Below, one piece after another: positions 1 through 10,800 of a DNA stretch of 64,000 nt. The translations under genes and the position numbers were made by a program. Numbering within the stretch: position 1 is the stretch's first letter; every line of letters begins with the position of its first letter. The notes below the pieces were generated by a model, which was not told the DNA's origin, did not search any database, and worked only from the letters and a program-made list of their open reading frames with translations. This DNA is from Lacrimispora amygdalina (GTDB taxonomy: Bacteria; Bacillota; Clostridia; Lachnospirales; Lachnospiraceae): contig NZ_OAOF01000022.1 of the NCBI RefSeq assembly GCF_900205965.1, positions 1 through 64,000 on the forward strand, read 5' to 3'.

Positions 1-80
1 TTATTTTTTTTTTTCAAGCAGAAGACGGCATACGAGATTTCTGCCTGTCTCGTGGGCTCGGAGATGTGTATAAGAGACAG
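1..80. other. Illumina Nextera adapter read-through (artefact)
   Basis: Bases 15-38 match the Illumina P7 flow-cell sequence, 39-46 are an 8-base index (TTCTGCCT, the N703 i7 index as written in the primer), and 47-80 are the Nextera read-2 adapter ending in the transposase mosaic end (AGATGTGTATAAGAGACAG). The T-rich bases 1-14 look like base calls past the end of the adapter. This is not biological sequence. It shows the contig was built from untrimmed tagmentation reads and that the true sequence starts at base 81. Confidence 0.98.
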
Positions 81-446
81 CATTATATCTTGTTGTGTTA
101 ATTGTGCTGACCATATAACGGTATACTCTCCAGTTACACCCATAATAGTCCTAAGACTAACTAATTTTTCTTGACCACTCTCTTCTGATTTGCTTTCTTT
201 AAAAATCATTTTAAAAGGTGTGATATTCTGATCTAAAATACCATATTGGGCAATGGCCATTAATACAATATTGTTATATGCAGTATCATTTCCTTGTAAT
301 TCTACAGAAATGATAATCTTATTCCTAATTCTAATATACATCTTCTTACCACAGAAAAAGAAATTCTTTTCACCATAAAGATTAATACATTCAGAAAACG
401 TTTCTCTGTATAATTGTTCAATCTGCTGCTTTTTTATACCATCCAT
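81..446 (-). CDS. Hypothetical protein, 3' end lost at adapter junction
   Basis: An open frame of 122 codons starts with ATG at 446, preceded by a good ribosome binding site (AGGAGGATAAGAATATG), and runs without a stop into the adapter at base 80. The protein begins MDGIKKQQIEQLYRETF and contains short hydrophobic strands such as IIISVEL. I do not recognise a family. The C-terminus is missing because the contig ends here, so the true length is unknown. It would be transcribed away from the giant adhesin locus, on the same strand. Confidence 0.7.
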
Positions 447-599
447 ATTCTTATCCTCCTGTATTTATTATGATGGAAAATTCTCAAAAGCAGCGAATGC
501 CTATACTGTTTAATAAAGATAAATTCATTTACAAGTAAAAACATACACTATTGATTATATTCTCTTGTATTCATTATTTTATTATCTTAAAATTAATTG

Positions 600-625
600 A
601 AAGAAAAAAAAAGGATTGCTCCTTC
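600..625 (-). terminator. Rho-independent terminator
   Basis: A 5-bp stem AAGGA/TCCTT with loop at 611-624 is followed on the minus strand by a run of nine T. It sits 75 bases downstream of the 700-1803 gene and closes the adhesin operon. The T-rich right side could let it work in both directions. The rest of 447-699 shows no gene. Confidence 0.6.
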
Positions 626-699
626 TTTTTTATATCAATTAATGTATCAAATTATAAAGTACTGAAAATTGCTTTATACTCTTAACACTATCATAAATA

Positions 700-1803
700 T
701 TATTCTTCATTTTTACCTATATCTATAATTTTGATCTCTTCTCTTACTTTCCTTTTCTTCGATAAAGTAAATAGAATCATTACAACAAATATCAGTATGA
801 CTATTGTTCCAATACTAAATGCAGCTATTGGATTCGCCTTTAACCACTCTATAAATTTTTCTAAGAATTCATTTTTTGATACTTGAAGCGTATAGGTTGC
901 TGTTGCTTTCATTGTATAAATTGTGTTTCCAGGAGCCTCTTCATTAACATATGTACAGTGATAATATTTTCCATCTACAGCAGGTAACAATGCCTCTCCT
1001 CCATAAATAGCAATAATATTATGTATGAGCTTTTGCCCATAAGCTGTAGCATTTCTATATATTTCTCCATTACGGGTATAGGCCTCACCAGCCCATTCAA
1101 TTGAAGAAATTTTATATTTATCGTTTGGTAAACCCAAATAATCAAGAAAATCTTCTTTGTAGTTTATAAGTGAATCAGACTTTGATACCTTTGTATCGCC
1201 AAGCATAAAATAATCTGCATCATATTCACTTATCGTAATTGGAAAGGTAAATGTGTCAACCCATCTCTCTGTATCAGTTTTGACTCTCATTAAAGGTAGC
1301 TCAGCCGTTATTACTTGACTTCTGGCATTATCCGTTACCTCTACATCACTTGTTTGAGGTATATCATTCAGCCACTCCACATCATTTAATTCGACTTCTG
1401 ATTCTACATGCTGCGTGCGCTCTTCAATTCTACGAGGAAGAAGTTCCATTGTCTTAAGCTTATATACCTTATTATTTTGTTCCATTGTTTCTTTTGGTGA
1501 TTCAGCCTTCGTCTCATCGACAAAAGCCGGAGAATCGTATATAATAGATTCTCCTTCTGTATACTCTGTATGAATTACTTCTGTTAATATATTCGATAAA
1601 GTATATATTTTATCATTCTCAGTAACTGTGGAAGTAAATCGATCTGTCACCTCTTCCTCTTTATCGGTTGTTTTGTATTCAAATTCCCGCTTTATTTCTT
1701 TATTATTTAAAGCCAAAGTATCAGAGGCGAGAGCATTAGTGCCAGTTCCTAAAACAAAAGCTGTTCCTAATACAATAGTTAATGCAAATAATTTATTTTT
1801 CAT
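700..1803 (-). CDS. Secreted, C-terminally membrane-anchored protein next to CnaB adhesin
   Basis: A 367-residue protein with a clear signal peptide (MKNKLFALTIVLG, cleavage near NALAS at about 22-27), an extracellular region rich in Glu and Thr, one transmembrane helix at about 331-350 (FSIGTIVILIFVVMILF) and a basic cytoplasmic tail (SKKRKVREE). This gives an N-out, C-in topology. No enzymatic motif is visible. Its start overlaps the end of the giant CnaB gene by 11 bases, and the AAGGAG ribosome binding site lies inside that gene, so the two are translationally coupled. I infer a partner role in displaying or assembling the adhesin, but the family is not recognised. Confidence 0.85.
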   Translation of the reverse strand: MKNKLFALTIVLGTAFVLGTGTNALASDTLALNNKEIKREFEYKTTDKEEEVTDRFTSTVTENDKIYTLSNILTEVIHTEYTEGESIIYDSPAFVDETKAESPKETMEQNNKVYKLKTMELLPRRIEERTQHVESEVELNDVEWLNDIPQTSDVEVTDNARSQVITAELPLMRVKTDTERWVDTFTFPITISEYDADYFMLGDTKVSKSDSLINYKEDFLDYLGLPNDKYKISSIEWAGEAYTRNGEIYRNATAYGQKLIHNIIAIYGGEALLPAVDGKYYHCTYVNEEAPGNTIYTMKATATYTLQVSKNEFLEKFIEWLKANPIAAFSIGTIVILIFVVMILFTLSKKRKVREEIKIIDIGKNEE

Positions 1804-4800
1804 TATGACGTTTTCTCCTTATCAGCATTATGATTAATCCACAAGCAGCAGCTATCCATCCGATAACAATCAGCTTGAGCCTAAAGCCATCACCAGTTTT
1901 ACCAAAATGGAGAATTCCATTGTCATCAATCCATGCATATCCCTTACCATTTATATTTCGATCATAGGTAGCATCAATTTTACCAATCTTTTCTTTATCC
2001 CGTGAGTTATACATAGTTGTTTCTCCATTAACCTTTCCATCTCTTACTGTAAATGTAATGTACCTTTTTTTATCTAGTCGGTAGCCGTCAGGAGCTTTTA
2101 CTTCAACTACGGTATATGTATCATCATAATCTGGCATAAAAACAAAGATACCATCAAGACCTGTTTCACCTTCAGTAACTTTATTTCCCTGGCTATCATA
2201 AATTTCAAGCTTAGCTCCCGGAAGCAATTCTAATGTGTTTATATCTTTTTTCATAATATCAATTTCCGGTTTCTTATAATCAACTAGATTTAAATTCCCA
2301 GACACAATTCCATCAGAAACAGTAAATGAGTATATCGTATTATCAAGCATATATCCTTCTGGTGCTTTTGTTTCCCGATATGTGTAAGTTCCACTATTAG
2401 GCCTTGTAAATGTTGCTTCTCCATTATTATCGGTTATAACTGATTTATATTTGTTACCATGCGAATCATAAATTGTATATTCCGCACCAGGAATACCCAT
2501 ACTCAAGGATGCTGAATCTGTTTTCCGAATTGTTATAGTTGGTTTATCAGGATTGTGATCTTTGTCCTTCTCCTTATCTACTATATGTACCATTTTAATA
2601 GTGCCATCTTTATTAGGCGAAAATGTCTGGTCCGGTGCCTTGGCCCATCCTTCGGGTGCTGTAACTTCTCTAACCGTATATACCTCATCTGGTATTATGT
2701 AGATACCTGTAGATGGGAACTTAGAAATGATCTCATGAGTCTTTCCCTCTTCGGTTTTCCATTCATCAACAATATTTCCTTTAGAATCTATTATCTGTAA
2801 AACAGCTCCTCCAAGGAACTGATCTGGATTTTGCTCTTCATGTTTTTCATTCTTCCATTTTAAAACAGTTATTTTAAGCGTATCATCCTTGACGTCAATT
2901 TTATTAATTGTATCATCTTTTGATACAGTGAATTTAACATCCGATGTATATCCATAACCGTCAGGTGCATTATCCTCATGTATATAGTAAGTTTCTCCTG
3001 CTTCTAATTTTCCGATTATTTTATGAGGCTTATTTGTAGATATAAAGCTCTCAACAATTGATCCATTTTTATCGATTATCTGGATATTTGCGCCGGTAAG
3101 TTCTTTACCCGTTGTTATTTCAGTCTTTGTAATTTCTACATGTGTGGGCTTATCAATCATTTCTACTTTGTTTATAGTTCCATCTATTGATACTGTAAAT
3201 GAAACTTCATTAGAATATGTATATCCCTTTGGAGCGTATATTTCTCTTAGTATATAGGTCTCACCAGCAGTTAATTTTCCTACAATTTTATGTGCTTCGT
3301 TTGTTGAGGTCCACTGTTCAATTATTTTTCCTGTTTTATCAACCAGTTCTAATTTTGCTCCGGAAAGTTCTTTACCTGTTGTTATATCGACCTTTGTAAT
3401 TTCCACATTCGTTGGTTTGTCCTTCATTTCTACCTTGTCTATTGTACCATCTTTAGAAACAGTAAATTTAATATCTTCTGCAAAAGCATAACCGTTTGGT
3501 GAACTTATTTCATGAAGTGTATATTCCTCTCCCGCTATTAATTTCCCTTTTACTAAGTGCTTTTCTTTTGTAGACTCCCATTCTTCAATAACTTTTCCTT
3601 CTTTATCAATGATTTGCAAATGTGCACCCGGAAGTTCTTCATTGTTTACAAAATCTTTTTTTGATATAATGACCTGGGTTGGTTTATCCTCCATTTTTAC
3701 CTTATCAATGCTTCCATCTCTTGAAACGGTAAACAGCACATCTTCTGCTAAGGTGTATCCATTTGGAGTACTTTCCTCACGTAATATATAAGATTTTTCA
3801 GCAATTAATTTTCCTTTTATGATATGTGGTTCTTTTCCTGATACCCATTCATCAACAACAACCGGGTTTTCGGTATCAGCTACATCAACAATTTGTAATT
3901 TTGCTCCTGGAAGTTCTTCACCAGTAGTTATATCAGTCTTAGAAATTTCGATATGGGTTAATTTATCCTCCATTTTCACTTTATCAATTGTTCCATCAGG
4001 AGATACCGTGAATTCTATCTCATTAGCATAAGCATATCCATCAGCTGGGTATGTTTCAATCAATTTATATTTTGACTGATTATCCCACTTACTATCGCCA
4101 TCACGATCTGGTGTACTTGCAATAAGAATCCCTTTTATTACATGAGGTTCTTTTCCAGAAATCCATTCATCAATGATATTTCCTTCCATATCCCTAACCA
4201 TCAAGTGAGCTCCTTCCAATTCTTTCTGATTCGTAATATCTACTTTGGAAATTACCACATGTGTAGGTTTATCTTTAACAAAGAGTTGATTGTTCTCTAC
4301 TATTTTGTTATTAACTGTAATATTTCCATCATTCTCAACTTTGAATGTGATATTAGACACATACGCATACCCGTTTGGAGATACTTTTTCGGTTAACGCA
4401 TATTCCTTACCTGCAATCAGTTTATTTTCAATTACATGAGGCGAAGTTTCATTTGAAATCCATTTATCAATGAGTTTTCCATCTTCATCTTGTACTTCCA
4501 TTTCTGCACCAGAAAGTTCATATTCACCTGTAATGTCAGTTTTTGTAATTGCCATAATAATTGGCTTATCTACCATTTCAACAGATGTAACTGTATTATC
4601 ACGATTTGTTTTAAACTGCACATCATCTGCAAAGGCATAGCCATCAACAGGTCTTATTTCATGTAAGTAATACACTTCATCTGCATTTAGAAGCCCAGTG
4701 ATATCAACTGTTTGGTTTGATGTAAACTTAATTAAATCTCCTTGCTTGAAATCATTCGTATCTTTAATTGCAATAACAGGTTTTTTATCCTTATTCATAA

Positions 4801-7800
4801 TTTGCAGAATAGCACCATTTAGTATAACATGTGTTCCATCTTCATTTAATTCTGTTGATTTTTTTGTGATTCTTACTTTGGTTTCATCATCTTTAAGTAT
4901 CACGATTAAGTCATCGTCTTTTGGCACTGTAAACTGTTGATCGTTAGCGTAAGCATAACCATCGGGAGAAATCATTTCTCTCAGAGTATATGTTTCGCCA
5001 GCTCTTAATTTATTCAAGATTTCATGCCTTGTTCCATTTGATATCCACTCTTCAACAACTTCTCCTCTCCTATCAACAATTTGCAGTTTCGCACCCGGTA
5101 TATGATTACTATCTTCATCAACTTTATCAATATAGACTTTTGTAAAGGTATCATACATAACAACTCTATTTATTGTTCCATCTTTATTAACAGTAAAAGT
5201 GATATCATCTGCATAGGTATAACCATCTGGTGGTCTAACTTCTCTTAAAATATAGCTTTCTCCCGGAATTAAAGTCGTTTTAACTGTGTGTTCTTCTGCT
5301 CCGGAAGTCCATTCTTCCAAAAGATTTCCATTTAGATCCAAAACTTGCAATATTGCTCCAGGTAATTCCTTATTGCCTGTAATGTATTGTTTTGAAATCT
5401 TAATCGGATATTTTCGGTTTTTCATATCAAATGATGTCACTTCACAATTTTCTCCTAACGTGAATCCAGATTGTGATAATGAGAATTGTGTTCCATCATT
5501 CATAACAACTCGTTCTGCTATTTCATAACTTTCATTTCTTTGGAATATAGTGCGCTCACTATCTAGATTCCTTGTATTGGAGAAATATATATTAGAAATA
5601 GATTCTTTTTTTGTTATTCCATCTGGTAAATTGATAGGATTTCCATAATCATTCATGTTTCCTGATTGAACTGAAAACTTGAAATCATCGGTTACAAGTA
5701 GCTTTATTGAATATTTTGTATTATATGGAAGATCACTTATTACTAGATAATCCGATCCAGTCAATGCAACATCAAAGGTTTTTTCGGTTCCATAAGCATC
5801 AAAAGCATGTGTTCCATTTTTTTCGTTCTTAGTCCTATAATTGTATCTTCCGTTTAAAGGATTTCCATTTGAGTCAGTTAATGTAATACGATAGGTAAAA
5901 GAAGCTAATTCATTCGTTGGATCATTTCCAATAACATCATTAAATAAGACGATCTTTGAAGTATTCTTTAACATTCCAGTACCGTCATTAATTGCTACTG
6001 GATTCATATATGAATAAGATTTGTCTTCTATTGCAACTTTCTGATTGATCTTTCCATATGCGGTATCTTTTATTGTTGCCACAAACTTAATCGTACCTTT
6101 TTCTTCTGTAGTTGTCCAATGATATCTTCCATCTGAAGACTGCTCTACTTCCGGCTCTGTGCGTATGATATCCGTTTGATTGTCTGGACTCAAAATAACG
6201 TTTTTCCCTTTGCCATCATATTTGATTGTATAAACAACCTGCAGACCTCCAGTTACCGCTTCATGGTCCTGTCCGGTAATGCGTTTTCCATACTGCGAAT
6301 TGACTACTGTAATTCCTTGAGGATCTGTGGATAAAGGATTTTCAATTGAATGTATATTTCCATCAGCCTCCCATTTTGCTATAATTGCACCATCTTTATT
6401 AGTAACTAAATTTTCTACAGTTGTTGCACTTTTGGGATAAATTTTTAATACTCCTTCACTTAACTTGGCAACAAAAGTTGTACTACGTATAATTGTTTCT
6501 GAATTATCTGTAAATCTTACAGCCTCATCCAGACGATATGTATGGCCGTCAGTAATTTCATTATCCGTTAGTGTAAAGCCTTCCATTGCAGTTCCATATT
6601 CCTTTGACGTTCCATCATATAAATCAGTAAGGACTGTCTTGGCTCCGGCATATGTCCTGGTGGCAAAGTTTACTTTTTCCACTGCTCCAGTCACATTATT
6701 GGGAACAAATTCTATGTACGCATTATTGGTTGGATCTGTCCAAATTTTATTAATACTTTTTCCATCAGAAGAAATTCTAAAGAATATGTTATCTGCTTTT
6801 ACATATCCCACTGGTACACTTGTTTCTGAAAGCATATAATTCTCTGACCCGACTAATCCTTTTGCAATATGGGTATTATTTCCCAGAAGAGTTGTCCAGG
6901 AATCTATCTCTTCGCCTGCTGCCTTCCAGGTTCCGTCTTTATAAGCCGCTTTATGGATTGCCAAAGTTGCTCCAGCAACTCCTAAATGAGTGTCAAAATC
7001 AGATTTGGATATTGTAATTGCGGTTTCTTTATCTGTAACCGTTATAACTCCATCAACATTTGCTGCGTCATTTGGATTATAAGATGATGCATATTCAAGA
7101 TGATCTGTACCTTTGAATGTAAATTCATGGATCTCACTATTGATTTGGTATCCTTTAGGTGGATTTATTTCTTCAATCGTAAAGGTATATGGTTCGATAA
7201 CACCGTCTTTACCAATTTTTCCGATTTCATCGACAATTAAAGTTCCTCGTCCCTCATTATCCGTTATGATATAACCAGCTGTCATTCCCGTTGTTTTATT
7301 TTTTATAATAAACGAAGCTTCTGGAAGTCCTTTTCCTCTTTCGTTATTTTTTTGCACTGTCACTTTTCCTGGCATAGCTTTGTTTACAATATTAAATTCT
7401 GATTTCTGGTTACTTACTTCAACCTCAATTGGCTCCGCTGTTTTATAGTAATCTGGAGTTTTTGTTTCTACCAGATAGTAAAAACCATCTTCCACATCTT
7501 TTATGGTGTGCGGTTTATAATCACCTACCTGATATTCTTTTGGAATTCTTTCTTTTTGTTCATCTTCTTTTGTATATACACCATCATTACCAGTTGTCCA
7601 AGAAGTAACTAATGTTGCAGAGTCAGGAACAGAGCCATTTTTAAAGAGTTCTTTATAGGATTTATCAAATTTTTCTGTACGATAAAGCTTTAATTCAGCT
7701 CCTTTTATTTCAATACCAGTATTTCCCATCATAATTTCACTATTTCTTATTCCTGCATAGTATAAACCATCAGATGCTTGAGCCATTTTAGTTACAACTA

Positions 7801-10800
7801 GCTCTCTTTGCTTATTAAGCATTGTATAACTTTGTATGTCGCCTGTTTCCTTAACTTCCATCGGTTTATCTGCTGTCTGCATAAATCCTTTTGGGACTTC
7901 TGACTCATGTAAGATATAATTTCCAACTGGAATATAATCAAAACGATGCCGTCCATCAACCGTATCATACGATACAACATTCTTATATTTTCCGGAATAG
8001 TCATTATGATAGTTAAATTTATATTCAGAAATATATTTCTGTCTTCCACTGCCATCGAAATCATTACCTCTATATGTACAAATGTGAATATTGGTACCAG
8101 TACTTGTCAGCCAAATCTGATTATTGGGTTTTCCTGACTTGCGTTCTGCCGTTAGAGTGATCTTGTATGAGAATTTATCGATTTCGGAATCTTTATTCCT
8201 ATTATTGTATGCTTCAGCAAATCCTTCAGGTGCATCAGCTGGAATGTTTCCGTTTTCAATTAGCACTTTCGTACCATCAGATATAATCCATTTTTCCTTA
8301 GTGTCTGTTGCTGACTGACGAATCGCAGTTCTTTCTGCTTCCCAAGATACAGAGTCAAAATCAGGTCCTTTTTTCTCAGAAACCAATGTCTCATAATTTT
8401 TCATGAAATTACGGTAATCAGAAATATCATCCGTTTTCCACTCTGAGATTACATTTCCAGCCACATCTTTTAGCTGTAGTCCAGCCCTATACATATTAGG
8501 CATGACTACATTATTATTTCCGTCATTATAGTATTTTTCAACTTCAAGTTTTGTGTGATCGTCACTGATTAATACAAGTTGCACATCATCTGTTTTTCCG
8601 ACCTCTACTTTTACATCTTGAGCAGTGATATATCCATCAGGTGTATATATTTCGGAAATAATATAATTTCCAGCAGGTAAGTTCTCGATATAAATTGGTT
8701 CTGAAGTATTAACGGTGATATAACTTCCTCGCTTTGCATCTACATGTTTATTATCATCTGAAACAAACCCTGTAGACTTAATCCAGTTTTCATAGTCCGT
8801 GTTATCTTTATTATCACCATAGATAGCCAGAACAGCGTCAGGGACCGTTTCAAATGAGTAACTTCCTTTCGGTTCATTTACGGATGTTTTAGTTCCAGAT
8901 GCATCGGTTTCAAGTTCACCGTCTTCGTATCGGTTGAATTTATATTTATTGGCTGCATCAATTTTAGAAATTTCAACTTTGATTGTTTTATCCACCATCT
9001 CAGTAGATTGTACTGTCTCATTTTCCCTCACAGAAACACCAACTGGGAATCCTTTAGTATATCCAACTGGAGAAGAAAGTTCTTCCATAATATATTTTCC
9101 AACGGGTACACGTTTAATGATATCAACATTTCCACCTTTTTGAGTATTAATATTCGTACTTGCTTTATAAGGGTCATTTGATGTATTGTTGGTCTGTTCT
9201 ATTGTAGCTACTTCTTGTGTATCAAAAGGATTATTAGGAGTATTTTCTCCTGTCATCCAGGTGTTTTCAATAATATAAGCTTCGCCTTGCCTGTAATAGA
9301 GTTTATTATCTGCTGAATGGATATCACCGCTGCCATTCCAGAATTCGCCACCATTTGCATTAAATGTAACGGTTATTGTTTTTGTCTGCCCTGTGACCGT
9401 TTTATCAGAATACCATTTCTGCTTCTGGTCTTCTGTCATTGATGATCCCGCTATTTTCCATAACGCATTAACAGAACCTCCATCTGCTAAATTCTTAGGT
9501 TCAATGAGCCAACCCGCGAAAACATATCCGTTCCTTCTAGGTATTGGAACTGTGTTACCACCATTTGCTATATAATTACCATCAATATCAATTGTTATCT
9601 TTAATTTTTGTGATGTTGAATACTGATAATGTGTACTCTGATCAAATGGATCGTCGGCATCTCCATTATATAAATTCTCATGATTCTTAATCTGGTATGA
9701 GTTTTCGTTGTTATTATCTAACTCATCACTATATCCATACCCTAAATAGTCTCCATCACGGTCGTATCTGTCACTTCCTTTTATATAGGTTCCATTAGTT
9801 TTCTGGTAATAAATCGGAAGTCCGTTTTCATCATAAGTTGGGTTTAATTTTTTAGCAAACTCTGTACCTGTATAAGTACCAGTTGTATATTCCTGGCTTG
9901 TATCTTCATTGATAGAAGCGATTCTGTTGGTTTTTATTTTTTCAAATGTTTCTGAACCAGTACCATCTTTGCTAATATTGACTGGCCAAACATAAATCCT
10001 TCCATGAGTGCTATAAGATTTATTACGAATTTCTTCATTAACACGATTGGGTTTAGATACATCTTTATTAATCTCGTCTTTATTTATTTCTTCTGCAACA
10101 TACGCAATACCTGTCTGAGGATCTACCATAGCATCTCTTTTTCCTTCTTCATCTAGGTGGTAGATCACTGTACCTTCTCCTACCTCAATTGTTTTGGTAC
10201 GCGCATTGTACTTTATTTCATTATAGTTCCCTCCGTCAAATTCAAAAACTGGATTTGTATCACCTTTTCGGAAAGCAAATATAGTAAAATCATATTCGTC
10301 CTTTTGTGTTACATTTACTACATTTCTATATTTATCAAACCCATAAAGAGACACATCTTTGTCGTATCTATCAAATCCAAATACCTTGTCAATTTCTTTT
10401 GTATTATCGGAAGCTTTTGTGTAATACGTGTCATTACTCGTGATATTTAAGTCATTGAAATTATAATAAAGAATTGGTGTGTTTCCACGTTCTACTGATT
10501 TTGCAATCCAAATACCATCTCCAGTGTCATTAATATCGTCACTTACATCGTAAGACATATCACTTGCCGCTTTACCATTTGAAAGAACATATTCTATCTT
10601 ATTGCCCGCATATCCTTTTTCTACATATACAGAGATAACATCTCCGTTTGAATTTCTCTTTACCATCACTCCAGGAAACCTATCATCACCATTCAAATCT
10701 ATATTACGGTATATTTCTACAGCATCATATAAGGTCATGACCGCACCTGCGACATAACGATTATAGTCGTCTGTGGTTTCAAGTTTTTTGGTTATGTATC

